A stretch of DNA of 64,000 bases from an uncultured Pseudohongiella sp. (GTDB taxonomy: Bacteria; Pseudomonadota; Gammaproteobacteria; Pseudomonadales; Pseudohongiellaceae). How positions within the stretch are numbered: the first letter of the stretch is position 1; every line of letters begins with the position of its first letter. The translations under genes and the position numbers were made by a program. Below the pieces are notes generated by a model that was not told the origin of the DNA, did not search any database, and saw nothing but the letters and a program-made list of their open reading frames with translations. The stretch spans positions 2,524,438-2,588,437 of the forward strand of contig OX638341.1 of the NCBI GenBank assembly GCA_951812965.1, written 5' to 3'. Positions 38,617 through 48,177 of this stretch are shown one piece after another.

Positions 38617-39879
38617 TCAATGGATGCGTTTGTGCCGGGCAGAGGCATGTCTTTCCGTGCGTTCGACATCGATATAGCGATCCGTGATCGCGCTTGAGCC
38701 ATGGCCGGCGTCATCGCGCACATGCTCGCGCGGACGATGTTTTACGTCTTCGGAAATTCCCGTATGCCGCAGCCAGTGCACTGTGGCCTCGGCGAGTCTG
38801 TCGGCTTCTTCCGCGAACCCTTCCGCCTGCATTCGGACGACTGCCCGATCGAAACATTCCTGAACGATGCGCCGAATCTGCCGGGTGCTTTTCACGCCGC
38901 CGCCACCGCGATTCTTGTGAATCAGGGGGCTGGCTTCGCCCGGGGCCGGCAATGGCGGCAGGCCGCGCGAGCGGCGATAGCGCTTGAGAGCTTCGAGCAT
39001 GGCGTCGCTGACCGAAATTTCCCTTTCCTTGTTGCCCTTGCCGACGGTGAGAAACCACCAGTTTCCCTCCTGGTCGAGCTGGAAATGCCCCATTTGCGGC
39101 TGCCAGCGCGGTGTTTCCACCAGTTCGGAAATACGCAGATACAAAGCGAACAAGGCGTTCATGACAAACAGGGTGCGCTCGTGGACCGCCGGTTTCTCGC
39201 TAGCCATGCCTTCGGCGGCCTCGATGACGAATTCCCATTGCAGGGGAGATAGCCGGCGAATTCGCGACTGACCCTGGCGGCCGCGCAGGAACTTGCTTTT
39301 CTGCCGCATTTTCAAGACCGGGTTGGCAGTGGCGTAGTTTTCCTGAATCAGAAAGTTGAAGAAACTGCTCAAAACGCTGAAAAGCGATTGCAGGGCGGAT
39401 TGGGACAGCACGTATTCATTGCCGGCGCTGACATAGGGGCGCCAGTGGGGATTAGGTTCCCGTAAACCGTTTTTCAGTGTGTAGCGGGCGACATTGCGCT
39501 TGCCGATCCATCCGGCCGGGGGATTGCGCGCAAAATCCACATAGGCCTCGAAGTCCTCGCGCAGAATGGCGTTGAGCGATTTTTGCCGCACCAGCCAGCA
39601 CCAATGCAGGAAATGCTCGATTTCCCGGCGATAGGTGCTGAAGGTGTCCGGGCTGCCTCGATAGCTGTAAATGAACTCGCTGGCGTATTGATAGTCCGTG
39701 ACCGCGTCAGCCGGCGAATTGCGCAACAGGTGCGAGACTTCGCGGACGGGCGACTTGTAGGGATTCGGCATTTCTTCGAGCGTATCGAAGAACGGCGCCG
39801 GACATTTCCTGGTTGGCATGGGCGATTCGCGGTTCCGATGCGGGTTGCGGCCCGGGTTCAATTCAGGCCCGTACCACAT
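38617..39879 (-). CDS. Solitary tyrosine recombinase/integrase
   Basis: Up to 420 residues. A SAM-like core-binding domain (about 75-190, TFSTYRREIEHFLHWCW) is followed by a complete catalytic domain: Arg249 (LYLRISELVE), Lys281 (GKGNKER), His368-x-x-Arg371 (HWLRHTGISEDV), His393 (DDAGHGSS) and Tyr402 (RYIDVE). All six active-site residues are present. The start may be ATG 39879 or ATG 39819; neither has a clear ribosome site. There is no excisionase, phage gene or tRNA next to it. A perfect 15-base inverted repeat lies 57 bases upstream and is a candidate binding or recombination site. Confidence 0.88.
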   Translation of the reverse strand: MWYGPELNPGRNPHRNRESPMPTRKCPAPFFDTLEEMPNPYKSPVREVSHLLRNSPADAVTDYQYASEFIYSYRGSPDTFSTYRREIEHFLHWCWLVRQKSLNAILREDFEAYVDFARNPPAGWIGKRNVARYTLKNGLREPNPHWRPYVSAGNEYVLSQSALQSLFSVLSSFFNFLIQENYATANPVLKMRQKSKFLRGRQGQSRIRRLSPLQWEFVIEAAEGMASEKPAVHERTLFVMNALFALYLRISELVETPRWQPQMGHFQLDQEGNWWFLTVGKGNKEREISVSDAMLEALKRYRRSRGLPPLPAPGEASPLIHKNRGGGGVKSTRQIRRIVQECFDRAVVRMQAEGFAEEADRLAEATVHWLRHTGISEDVKHRPREHVRDDAGHGSSAITDRYIDVERTERHASARHKRIH

Positions 39880-39936
39880 TGATCATCGGACCGGGGAGGC
39901 CGCAACTTTAGCTGAAATCCTTATGAACAGCTTATT

Positions 39937-39970
39937 CTAATGTCCGGTAATCTTTATTACCGGACATTAG
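39937..39970. repeat. Perfect 34-bp palindrome upstream of the integrase
   Basis: Arms CTAATGTCCGGTAAT (39937-39951) and ATTACCGGACATTAG (39956-39970) are exact inverted repeats around a 4-base centre CTTT. The 15+4+15 layout resembles recombinase crossover sites (two arms around a short spacer) more than a terminator: no T-run follows on either strand. It is AT-rich in a GC-rich setting. No second copy was seen in the window. Confidence 0.85.
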
Positions 39971-40024
39971 GAAATATCGCAAAGCCGAGCTTTTTCAGGG
40001 AGTTATGTGGGTTTACTGTGAGTA

Positions 40025-41395
40025 TTAGGCTGCGCTGGAATGTTCTTTTCGACGGTTTCGCATGGTAACGAATTCTTCCGCCAGGGTCGGATGAATGCCG
40101 ATGGTGCGATCAAAATCGGCCTTGGTGGCGCCGCAATTCATGGCAACCGCGAATCCCTGGGCTATCTCGCCTGCATCTGGTCCCGCCATATGCAAACCGA
40201 TTACCCGCTGGGTTTCGCAATCGACTATCAATTTGATCAGACTCAATTCATCACGGCCGCTCAAGGTATGTTTCAGTTGTCGCACCTTGGCCAGAAAGAC
40301 ATCGTATGGACGCCCTGTAGTATTCGCTTGCGCTTCAGTGCTACCTACGGTGGCAATATTCGGATGACAGAAGACGGCGCTGGGAATGTATTCGTAATCC
40401 ATACGCGTATCCTGCCCCCCGAATAAACTGCGCGCGACGATCTGGCCTTCGGCCAGCGCCACGGGCGTCAATGTCACGCGGTTGATGGCGTCGCCGACGG
40501 CAAAAATACCAGGTTCCGCGGTTTCAAAGTTCTCATCGACCTCGATGGCGCCGTTTGCATTTGTCTTGACGCCGGTGTTTTCGAGTCCGAGATCTGCAGT
40601 CATGGGCTTGCGACCCGTCGCGCAAAGCACCTGGCCGGCATGAATTCGCTCTCCGTCACTGAGGGTCACCAGCAGATTCCCCTTGCCGGCCCGTTCGATT
40701 TGCGCAATTTCCCGGTTGAATACAACCCGCAGCCGTTTGCCGATTTCGCCGCTGATGAACGCGCGGATGTCCTCGTCGAATCCCCGCAGCAATTTGTCGC
40801 CGCGATAGACGAGCGTCACGTCGACACCGAGTCCATGCAGGATGCTGGCGAATTCAGTCGCGATATAACCGCCGCCGTAAACCAACATCGATTCAGGTAA
40901 CTCCGGGAGATGAAATATTTCATTTGAAGTAATAGCCAGCTCATTGCCTGGAAAGGGGTTTTTCCAGGGCCAACCGCCGACGGCAAGCAAGATATGGCGG
41001 GCGCTTACGCGTTCGCCTCCGATCTCGATCGCATGCGGCCCCGCCAGTCTTGCGCGTTCGTTGAAGATCTGAATCTTGCGGCTTTCCAGAATCGTGCGAT
41101 AGATGCCGTTGAGGCGGCTGATCTCCTTGTCCTTGTTGGCAAGCAGACTAGGCCAGTCGAATTGTGGCTGACCCGGATTCCAGCCGAACCCGCGACTGTC
41201 TTCCCAATCGTCGGCGTAATGCCCCGCGTAACTGAACAGTTTCTTGGGTACGCAGCCGACGTTGACACAGGTGCCGCCGAAATATCGTTCTTCGGCGATC
41301 GCCACACGGGCGCCGAGATCGGCGGCAACCCGGCTGGTCCGTACGCCGCCCGAGCCCGCCCCGATTACGAATAGATCGAAATCACAGTTTTTCAA
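40025..41395 (-). CDS. gor: Glutathione-disulfide reductase
   Basis: A 456-residue FAD/NADPH enzyme. The FAD fold is VIGAGSGGVR (10-19), the redox disulfide is Cys43 and Cys48 in GGTCVNVGCVPK, and the C-terminal IGIHPTLAEEF supplies the catalytic His. It regenerates glutathione from its disulfide. The start is TTG 41395, 3 bases after the pilZ stop, so gor seems to be the last gene of the fab-mltG-tmk-holB-pilZ cluster, an unusual place. Confidence 0.93.
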   Translation of the reverse strand: MKNCDFDLFVIGAGSGGVRTSRVAADLGARVAIAEERYFGGTCVNVGCVPKKLFSYAGHYADDWEDSRGFGWNPGQPQFDWPSLLANKDKEISRLNGIYRTILESRKIQIFNERARLAGPHAIEIGGERVSARHILLAVGGWPWKNPFPGNELAITSNEIFHLPELPESMLVYGGGYIATEFASILHGLGVDVTLVYRGDKLLRGFDEDIRAFISGEIGKRLRVVFNREIAQIERAGKGNLLVTLSDGERIHAGQVLCATGRKPMTADLGLENTGVKTNANGAIEVDENFETAEPGIFAVGDAINRVTLTPVALAEGQIVARSLFGGQDTRMDYEYIPSAVFCHPNIATVGSTEAQANTTGRPYDVFLAKVRQLKHTLSGRDELSLIKLIVDCETQRVIGLHMAGPDAGEIAQGFAVAMNCGATKADFDRTIGIHPTLAEEFVTMRNRRKEHSSAA

Positions 41396-41398
41396 GAT

Positions 41399-41740
41399 TC
41401 ACCCCTGAATATACAGATCCTGGCCACTGTCCGCCGGTAATTGTTCCAGGCATTGTTCAATGGTTGTTCTGGCGGCGCCTTCAGGATCCTGCAAGCGTAC
41501 GCCGACACCCTGCCGCGCCGCGCCTCCGGCCGGATTGATCCAGACGACCTGGCCGCCTGCGGAAATCCGGTCTTGCCGGCCCGGCAACAGCAATAACAGG
41601 AACATTCTCTCGCCCATGCGGGCGTCCTCCACATCGGGCACGAAAATCGCGCCGGAAAGGATGAATGGCATCCAGCTTGACCGTAAAGTCTCGAAATCGT
41701 CGATTATCAGCGGCAGCACCCTGCCCTGTGCGGTTTGCAT
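41399..41740 (-). CDS. pilZ: Type IV pilus assembly PilZ-like protein
   Basis: A 113-residue PilZ-domain protein. The position after holB is the pilZ locus of Pseudomonas and Xanthomonas, whose PilZ is needed for type IV pili. The fold segments ILSGAIFVPDVEDARMG, VVWINPAGG and GVGVRLQD are visible. The RxxxR and DxSxxG motifs for cyclic di-GMP are missing, as in the canonical pilus PilZ that does not bind it. No other pil gene is in the window. Confidence 0.86.
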   Translation of the reverse strand: MQTAQGRVLPLIIDDFETLRSSWMPFILSGAIFVPDVEDARMGERMFLLLLLPGRQDRISAGGQVVWINPAGGAARQGVGVRLQDPEGAARTTIEQCLEQLPADSGQDLYIQG

Positions 41741-41772
41741 TGGTTTCCTCCCTGTACGGAATCAGCTTTGAA

Positions 41773-42804
41773 TTAGCCCGCCCGGCGCAATTCCGGTTTG
41801 CGCCAGAGGCGGAAAATGCTCTCCAGCAGCAATTGCGGATTGGGGTTGCCCGGTCCCGCCAGCAGCTTTCTTGCCGTGACCGCCTGCCGGTGAAATTCAA
41901 GCAGGATGTACAAGCGCCCGATTTCGTTCTGCTCCGGCAGGGATTCGGCGAGCGCGCGATATTCAGCGCCGCGCAAATCGCCTTTCACCAACCCCCGAAT
42001 CAATATAGTCGAGACCCGGACCAGATGCTCAAATACGGCTGATTCGCCGATTTTTGCCGCCTCTCGCGCACATTGCAGTACGCCGACTCGCTCTTCCAGC
42101 AGATCCAGCAACATTTGCCGCAAGGCGATGAAGCCGGACGTCTGCCCGGCGCGAACGACCGGGGCCAGTTCCAGGGGCCGATTGCCATACGCTTCGAGCA
42201 GTTCCCGCAATTGATCGTCGGATTCGTATTCGTTGTCCGCCAGACGCTCGCGCAACCAGGCAGTGGCGGTTTCAGGATCCGGCCCGGGTAGACTCAGCAA
42301 CTGGCAGCGACTGCGAATGGTCGGCAGCAAACTCCCCGGACTGAACCCCGCCAGCAATAGCACAGCCTTGTCCGCCGGTTCTTCAAGAGTTTTCAGGAGC
42401 GCGTTCGAGGCGGACAGCGTCAGGCGTTCGGCGCGCGGAACGATTGCTACTCGGCCCTGTCCGGAAAAACTGTTGAGGCTGAGAAATTCCGTCAATTCGC
42501 GAATCTGTCCTACGCCGATGTCTTTTTTGCCTTCCTCGGGCAGGACCAGCAGCAAATCGGGATGGTGGCCGGCGCCGCCGGCCCGGCAACTGCGACACTG
42601 GTAACAGGCCTGATCATCGGCAGGGTCCACGCACAAGATCAAATTGGCGAATTCCCTGGCAAAGTCCATGCGTCCTGTGCCCCTGTCGCCAAAGAACAGA
42701 TAGGCATGGGCCATGGATCCGGACTGCTTTTGTTCGTACAGGCGGCGCCAGGCGGCTTTCTGCCAGGGCCAGGGCGGGCGAGAAGCGTTATCCAGCAGCG
42801 TCAT
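41773..42804 (-). CDS. holB: DNA polymerase III subunit delta'
   Basis: A 343-residue clamp-loader subunit. It has an AAA+ fold with the degenerate P-loop FFGDRGTGRMDF, the zinc module CVDPADDQACYQCRSC, VAIVPRAERLTLSASNALLK and the sensor LLPTIRSRCQ. It acts with delta and DnaX to load the beta clamp. ATG 42804 overlaps the tmk stop (ATGA). The longer open frame upstream lies inside tmk. Confidence 0.92.
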   Translation of the reverse strand: MTLLDNASRPPWPWQKAAWRRLYEQKQSGSMAHAYLFFGDRGTGRMDFAREFANLILCVDPADDQACYQCRSCRAGGAGHHPDLLLVLPEEGKKDIGVGQIRELTEFLSLNSFSGQGRVAIVPRAERLTLSASNALLKTLEEPADKAVLLLAGFSPGSLLPTIRSRCQLLSLPGPDPETATAWLRERLADNEYESDDQLRELLEAYGNRPLELAPVVRAGQTSGFIALRQMLLDLLEERVGVLQCAREAAKIGESAVFEHLVRVSTILIRGLVKGDLRGAEYRALAESLPEQNEIGRLYILLEFHRQAVTARKLLAGPGNPNPQLLLESIFRLWRKPELRRAG

Positions 42805-43430
42805 CGCAATTCCGGCAGTTTGTCCGCAACAGCGTCTCGCAGCGTCTGCTGTACAGTATCCGCATCGGTCGATGCGTCGATCAATATGCAACGCCCGGAA
42901 TCCCTGCGGGCAGTTTCGATATAGCTGTTTCTCACCCGGACATGGAAATCGATGGTTTCCTGCTCGATACGGTCGAGTTTGCCGCGGCTGCGCACACGTT
43001 CAAGGCCGATTTCCGGATGCAGGTCGAGAATAATCGTGAGATCCGGCCGCAACTTACCCTGCACCAGCGACTGTAATGCCGAGATGGCCTCGCGCGGCAG
43101 CCCCCTGCCCTCGCCCTGATACGCGAACGTGGCATCGGTAAACCGGTCGCAGATGACCCATTTGCCCAGCTCAAGCGCGGGCGTAATGAGTTTTTCGAGA
43201 TGATCGGCGCGGGCAGCAAATATCAACAGCAATTCGGACAAGGCGGCCGGATTGCTGCCGGCGTTGTCGAGCAGCAAGCAGCGAAGTTTTTCCGCGAACT
43301 CGGTGCCGCCGGGCTCGCGAGTGCGGACAAATTCGATGTTGCGGTCGCGCAGCAATTCCTCAAGCACGGCGATATTGGTGCTCTTCCCTACTCCTTCGAC
43401 GCCTTCGATAGTGATGAATTTGCCTTTCAT
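42801..43430 (-). CDS. tmk: Thymidylate kinase
   Basis: A 209-residue P-loop kinase making dTDP from dTMP. Features are the P-loop GVEGVGKST, the DR(E)PGG-type loop RTREPGGTEFAEKLR and the DRFTDATFAYQGEGRGL substrate segment; a lid follows. It lies 23 bases after mltG, and its stop is shared with the holB start. Confidence 0.95.
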   Translation of the reverse strand: MKGKFITIEGVEGVGKSTNIAVLEELLRDRNIEFVRTREPGGTEFAEKLRCLLLDNAGSNPAALSELLLIFAARADHLEKLITPALELGKWVICDRFTDATFAYQGEGRGLPREAISALQSLVQGKLRPDLTIILDLHPEIGLERVRSRGKLDRIEQETIDFHVRVRNSYIETARRDSGRCILIDASTDADTVQQTLRDAVADKLPELR

Positions 43431-43453
43431 GCGGATTCCACCAAACGCCGCGC

Positions 43454-44497
43454 TCAATTCTGCGGCAACAGACAATCTGCCGTTTCCCGGTTACGCTGAT
43501 AGCAATCGACCGCGGCATTATGCTCTTCCAACGTCTCGGAAAAATAGTGACTCCCATCGTTGTCGCCAACGAAATACAGATATTCCGAAGCGGTCGGATG
43601 CAAACTGGCGCGAATGGAATCCAGGCCCGCCAGGGCGATGGGCGTCGGCGGCAGGCCATTGATGCGATAGGTATTGTATGGCGTGGTCTCAGCGAGGTCG
43701 GCGCTGCGCAAATCGCCGTCAAAGCGGCTGCCGAGGCCATAAATGACCGTTGGGTCGGATTGCAGCCGCATGCCCAATTGCAGGCGGTGCAGGAAAACGC
43801 CCGAGATCAGCCCGCGCTGTTCGCGATTGGCGGCTTCCTTTTCCACGATCGAGGCGAGAATCAGGGCCTCATACGGCGAAGCCAGGGGCAAATCCGCGCT
43901 ACGCGATTCCCATTCCGGATCAAGGATTTCGCGCAGTCTGGCATTGGCTCGCAGCAGCAGTTGGAGATCGGAGTCGCCTGCGGCATAGAAGTAGGTGTCG
44001 GGGAAAATCATTCCTTCCGGCACGGTAACGTCCAAGTTCATCTCTTGCGCGATCGCTTCGGGCGTCATGCCGAGCAATTGCCGCTCGATTCCTTCGCTGC
44101 TCTGAATTTCCAGCAGAGCTTGTGCGAAGGTCCAGCCTTCTATCAAGGTCAGACGATACTGGCGCGTCTGGCCTGTCACAAACAGGGTCAAAAGTTCAGC
44201 GGGCGTGGCGCCGGCCGGCAACTCGTATTCTCCTTGTCGGATCGACTGCTCGACTCCGCTGAATCTGGCAAGCAAATTGAAGAGGAACGGATATTCGACA
44301 ATGCCCTGGTCGTGCAATTCCCGGCTCAATCGCGCAAGCGGTGTGCCGGGTTCGATTTCGAAAACTCTCTCGGCCGGCAGCGTGGGCAACGGCCGATACA
44401 GATATTGTTGGGCCAGAGCCAGTGCAAGCAGCGCGAAGATCAGTAACAAAACGGCAGGAAGCAACAGCCGGTTACGGACCGATAGACTTCGAGCCAT
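43454..44497 (-). CDS. mltG: Endolytic murein transglycosylase MltG
   Basis: About 347 residues with an N-terminal membrane anchor (about 10-30), a LysM-like domain and the YceG fold. The catalytic Glu is in ILASIVEKEA, with the later QSDPTVIYGLG and TPYNTYRINGLPPTPI. It cuts nascent glycan strands and so sets their length. ATG 44497 has AAGGA 5 bases upstream; another ATG four codons earlier (44509) has none. pabC, normally between fabF and mltG, is absent. Confidence 0.92.
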   Translation of the reverse strand: MARSLSVRNRLLLPAVLLLIFALLALALAQQYLYRPLPTLPAERVFEIEPGTPLARLSRELHDQGIVEYPFLFNLLARFSGVEQSIRQGEYELPAGATPAELLTLFVTGQTRQYRLTLIEGWTFAQALLEIQSSEGIERQLLGMTPEAIAQEMNLDVTVPEGMIFPDTYFYAAGDSDLQLLLRANARLREILDPEWESRSADLPLASPYEALILASIVEKEAANREQRGLISGVFLHRLQLGMRLQSDPTVIYGLGSRFDGDLRSADLAETTPYNTYRINGLPPTPIALAGLDSIRASLHPTASEYLYFVGDNDGSHYFSETLEEHNAAVDCYQRNRETADCLLPQN

Positions 44498-44611
44498 CTC
44501 TTCCTTCATGAATCCGCGTCTGGAATCAGCATCTTGCGGGATAATCCTTTAATCCGGCGCCGAATTCAACGCTGCTTTCCATGCGCCGAACCGGGCGGCC
44601 GCGAGTGGCGA

Positions 44612-45853
44612 TCAGTTGAGCCGGGAAAAAATCAGCGAACCGTTGGTGCCGCCGAATCCGAATGAATTACTCAAGACGATGCGGATATCCTGATCCCTGC
44701 TGGTATGAGGCACATAGTCGAGATCGCAATCCTGGTCCGGCTCGTCGAGATTGATCGTGGGAGGCGCAACACCGTCACGAATTGCCAGAATCGAGACGAT
44801 TGCCTCCACCGAACCCGCGGCGCCAAGCAGATGTCCGATCATCGACTTGATGGAGCTGATGCTTAGAGATCGCGCATGCGCGCCGAAAACGGACTTGATG
44901 GCCTGGGTTTCCGCCACATCGCCGGCTACGGTCGAAGTGCCATGGGCATTGACGTAATCCACCTGCTCCGGATTCAGGCCGGCGTCGTGCAAGGCGTTAC
45001 GCATGCATAGCGCAGCCCCCGTTCCGCCCGGCGCTGGCGCCGTGGCGTGGTGCGCGTCACCGCTCATGCCGAATCCGATCAACTCGGCATGTATGGGAGC
45101 GCCTCTCGATCTGGCGTGCTCGAGTTCTTCCAGCACCAGCATGCCGGCGCCGTCGCCGAGCACGAACCCGTCGCGATCCTTGTCCCAGGGCCGGCTTGCC
45201 CGCTGGGGATCCTCATTTCGGGTCGACAGCGCCCTGGCGGCGCAGAAGCCGCCAAGCCCAACCGGACAAGTCGCCATTTCGGCGCCGCCGGTCAACATGA
45301 CCTCGGCCTGGCCGAGGCTGATCATGTTGGCTGCCAGGCCAATGTTGTGCGTTCCGGTGGCGCAGGCCGTGGTGACGGCGATATTAGGGCCTTTCAGGCC
45401 GAACTGCATGGAAAGGTTGCCGGAGATCATGTTGATGATTGATCCCGGCACGAAGAATGGACTGACCTTGCGCGGCCCGGTATCGCTGATCTGCAGAGAA
45501 GTTTTTTCGATGGCGACGATGCCGCCGATACCTGAGCCAATGGCCGCTCCCGCTCTTTCCGGGTTCCAATTGCCGCCCTCAAGCCCGGCGTCCTTCATGG
45601 CCTGCATTCCGGCAGCGATGCCGTAATGGATGAAGACATCCATGCGGCGCGCATCCTTCGGCGACATGTAATCGGCACATTCGAAATCCCTTGCCATGCC
45701 GCCGAAGCGCGTGGAGAACTCCGAAACATCGAAGATTTCTATGGGTCCGATTCCGCTGCGGCCATTGCGGATCGCATCCCAGCTCGATTCCACCGAATTG
45801 CCCGCGGGGCTGACCATGCCCATTCCGGTAACTACTACCCGTCTGCCGTTCAA
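44612..45853 (-). CDS. fabF: 3-oxoacyl-ACP synthase II
   Basis: A 413-residue thiolase-fold condensing enzyme for chain elongation in fatty-acid synthesis, including the C16:1 to C18:1 step. The active-site Cys is in [10 protein letters not shown], and the two His in [12 protein letters not shown] and [14 protein letters not shown]. It is preceded by acpP with an 82-base gap that contains a hairpin. Confidence 0.96.
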   Translation of the reverse strand: MNGRRVVVTGMGMVSPAGNSVESSWDAIRNGRSGIGPIEIFDVSEFSTRFGGMARDFECADYMSPKDARRMDVFIHYGIAAGMQAMKDAGLEGGNWNPERAGAAIGSGIGGIVAIEKTSLQISDTGPRKVSPFFVPGSIINMISGNLSMQFGLKGPNIAVTTACATGTHNIGLAANMISLGQAEVMLTGGAEMATCPVGLGGFCAARALSTRNEDPQRASRPWDKDRDGFVLGDGAGMLVLEELEHARSRGAPIHAELIGFGMSGDAHHATAPAPGGTGAALCMRNALHDAGLNPEQVDYVNAHGTSTVAGDVAETQAIKSVFGAHARSLSISSIKSMIGHLLGAAGSVEAIVSILAIRDGVAPPTINLDEPDQDCDLDYVPHTSRDQDIRIVLSNSFGFGGTNGSLIFSRLN

Positions 45854-45885
45854 AACGAGTTCCTCGGTTCAGGGTGGTGCAGAGA

Positions 45886-45915
45886 AGCTACCCGGAAAAG
45901 GTTCCAGGTAGCTTG
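45886..45915 (-). promoter_or_regulatory. Hairpin between acpP and fabF, possible attenuator
   Basis: AAGCTACC (45886-45893) pairs with GGTAGCTT (45908-45915), with an inner GGAA/TTCC pairing. On the minus strand no T-run follows, so it is a weak terminator at most. A partial stop or RNA-processing site here would help make acpP more abundant than fabF. Confidence 0.35.
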
Positions 45916-45935
45916 AATTCTGAATACAGAAGAAT

Positions 45936-46190
45936 TTACAGGTGATTTCGGATGTAATCACATGCGGATTGGACAGTAGTAATTTTTTCCGCTTCTTCGT
46001 CAGGAATTTCGGTTTCGAACTCCTCTTCCAGAGCCATAACCAGCTCGACGGTGTCCAGCGAGTCAGCCCCGAGATCTTCCACGAAGGAAGCCGAAGGTTT
46101 TACGTCTTCCGCCTTGACGCCGAGTTGGTCGCAGACAATTTCCTTGACACGTTCGTCAATTCGCTTATCGCGTTCGTCAGTATTAGCCAT
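45936..46190 (-). CDS. acpP: Acyl carrier protein
   Basis: An 84-residue acidic helical carrier of growing acyl chains. The phosphopantetheine site is Ser44 in [15 protein letters not shown]. It is 6-7 residues longer at the N terminus ([14 protein letters not shown]) than E. coli AcpP. It lies 188 bases after fabG, a gap that may hold a separate promoter. Confidence 0.96.
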   Translation of the reverse strand: MANTDERDKRIDERVKEIVCDQLGVKAEDVKPSASFVEDLGADSLDTVELVMALEEEFETEIPDEEAEKITTVQSACDYIRNHL

Positions 46191-46378
46191 ATCTTGTTCC
46201 TAGCTCCCGATACCATCAATCAACCAGAGGTGGTTCGTTCGTCCCTGAATCCGGCTGCACTCAATTCACAGTGCAAAGCAGTGCGCCAAGTTTACCCCTA
46301 TTTGGCATTGATGTAATGTGCAAATTCAAAAAAATTACCCTCGCCGGGCGTAGTTTGGATCGTACCGCGGCCTGTAGT

Positions 46379-47140
46379 TCAGGCCAGATACATCCCCCCG
46401 TTTACATGCACGGTTTCACCCGTGACGTAAGCGCCGCCGTCGGAAGTGAGAAATCTCACCACGGCGGCGACCTCTTCCGCGCGGCCGAGCCGCTGCAGAG
46501 GAATCTGTTTCAGCATATCCTGAACCTGATTTTCGGGCAGATCGCTGGTCATGTCGGTAGCGATGAAACCCGGAGCCACCGCGTTTACGGTTATGCCCCG
46601 TGTGCCGATTTCCCTGGCCAGCGAGCGCGTGAATCCCTCGATGCCGGCTTTCGAGGCGCAATAATTGCTTTGGCCCGGATTTCCGCTGGAACCGACCACC
46701 GAGCTGATATTGACGATTCTGCCCCAGCGAGCGCGCGTCATTGGTTTCAGGCAGGCCTTGGCAAGCCGGAACATGGAATTGAGATTTACGTTGATCACCT
46801 CGTTCCATTCGTTCTCTTTCATTCGCAACAGCAAGTTGTCCCTGGTGATTCCGGCGTTGTTCACGAGCACCGCGGGAGCGCCGCAATCGTTTTGCAGGGC
46901 CCGCATCAACTCCTCCACGGATTCGTTCGAACCGACATCGGCGCAATAGCCCTCGCCGGCTATCTCCTGTTCCGCAAGAAAGGAAGTAATGCCTTCGGCG
47001 CCCGCTTGTGTGGTGGCGGTACCCGCCACGACGAAGCCCTGCTTGCCGAGTTCGAGCGCGATGGCCTTGCCGATGCCCCGGCTGGCGCCCGTTACTAATG
47101 CCACTCTGTTTCCTGGTTCCGACATTGATTCCAAATTCAT
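46379..47140 (-). CDS. fabG: 3-oxoacyl-ACP reductase FabG
   Basis: A 253-residue short-chain dehydrogenase using NADPH. TGASRGIGKAIA binds the cofactor; NNAG, Ser in NISSVVGSSG and Tyr-x-x-x-Lys in SNYCASKAG form the active site. It reduces 3-oxoacyl-ACP in fatty-acid elongation. A second in-frame ATG at 47125 would remove five residues and fits the family N terminus equally well. Confidence 0.95.
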   Translation of the reverse strand: MNLESMSEPGNRVALVTGASRGIGKAIALELGKQGFVVAGTATTQAGAEGITSFLAEQEIAGEGYCADVGSNESVEELMRALQNDCGAPAVLVNNAGITRDNLLLRMKENEWNEVINVNLNSMFRLAKACLKPMTRARWGRIVNISSVVGSSGNPGQSNYCASKAGIEGFTRSLAREIGTRGITVNAVAPGFIATDMTSDLPENQVQDMLKQIPLQRLGRAEEVAAVVRFLTSDGGAYVTGETVHVNGGMYLA

Positions 47141-47191
47141 TGTTCGACATATCGACCGGGTTTCGACCGACGCGGGATTATACCCGATTTG

Positions 47192-48133
47192 TCATGCGGT
47201 ATCGGTCACCGCCCGGGAGAGACTGTCCGGTTCGTCGCAGTTCCAGGTCGTGATCCGGGGAGAAATTCGCTTGATGAGCCCGTGCAAAACCTTGCCGGGA
47301 CCGCATTCGAGGATACGGGTAATACCGGCCTCGTCCATGTGTTCAATACAGTCGATCCAGCGTACGGGACGGCAGATCTGCGCGGTCAGATTTTCCCGGA
47401 TTTCGTTCGGGTCGCTGCTCGCCCGGCCATTGACGTTCTGCACGATCGGAATCCCGGCCGGGCGGAAATCCAGCGCAATCAACTCGGCTTCCAACTTTCG
47501 TCTCGCCGACTCCATCAATTCGCAATGGGACGGAACGGACATTTTTACCGGCAAGGCGCGCCGCGCACCGGCTTCGAGGCACATTTGCATGGCCCGGTTT
47601 ACCGCGGCCGCGTCGCCGGCGATCACCGTCTGCCCGGGAGAATTGTAATTCGCAGCGGATACGGCGCCCTCCCCTGCCGCCTCAGCCTCGGCGCAGACTC
47701 GTTCCAGCGCGTCGCTGTCCAGACCGATGATGGCGGCCATGCCGCCGGCGCCTTGCGGTACGGCCTCCTGCATGAAGAGTCCACGTTTATGCACTACGTC
47801 GACAGCGGCGCCGAATTCGAGCACTTCCGCCGCCACCAGGGCGGCGTATTCTCCCAGGCTGTGGCCCGCGAGCAAGGCAGGCTGCGCACCTCCCTGTTGC
47901 CGCCACAGCCGCCATATGGCGATCCCTGCAGTGAGCAATGCCGGTTGGGTTATCCGGGTCTGATCGAGTGTCCCTTCCCCGTTGTGCTGGACGATATCCC
48001 ACAGATCCAGGCCGATAACTTCGGACGCTTCGGAAAAAGTTTTCTCGACAGCCTCGTGGGCGCCGGCCAGCGCGGCCAGCATGCCTGTCTTCTGTGAACC
48101 CTGTCCGGGGAATACGACTGCAAAATCTCGCAT
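47192..48133 (-). CDS. fabD: Malonyl-CoA:ACP transacylase
   Basis: A 313-residue acyltransferase that loads malonate onto ACP. FPGQGSQKTGM opens the fold, the nucleophile Ser is in LAGHSLGEYAAL, and the catalytic His is in MSVPSHCELM. ATG 48133 is preceded by GAGAG and matches relatives (MRDFAVVFPG). An ATG five codons upstream is possible. Confidence 0.94.
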   Translation of the reverse strand: MRDFAVVFPGQGSQKTGMLAALAGAHEAVEKTFSEASEVIGLDLWDIVQHNGEGTLDQTRITQPALLTAGIAIWRLWRQQGGAQPALLAGHSLGEYAALVAAEVLEFGAAVDVVHKRGLFMQEAVPQGAGGMAAIIGLDSDALERVCAEAEAAGEGAVSAANYNSPGQTVIAGDAAAVNRAMQMCLEAGARRALPVKMSVPSHCELMESARRKLEAELIALDFRPAGIPIVQNVNGRASSDPNEIRENLTAQICRPVRWIDCIEHMDEAGITRILECGPGKVLHGLIKRISPRITTWNCDEPDSLSRAVTDTA

Positions 48134-48177
48134 GACTCTCGCTTGCATACCAATGTAACTGGATGGCTCGGGGCCGC

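Noticed and set aside
39937-39970. Palindrome interpreted as the gor terminator
   Set aside because: It lies 55 bases past the gor stop, but no T-run follows on the minus strand and the stem is AT-rich at both ends.
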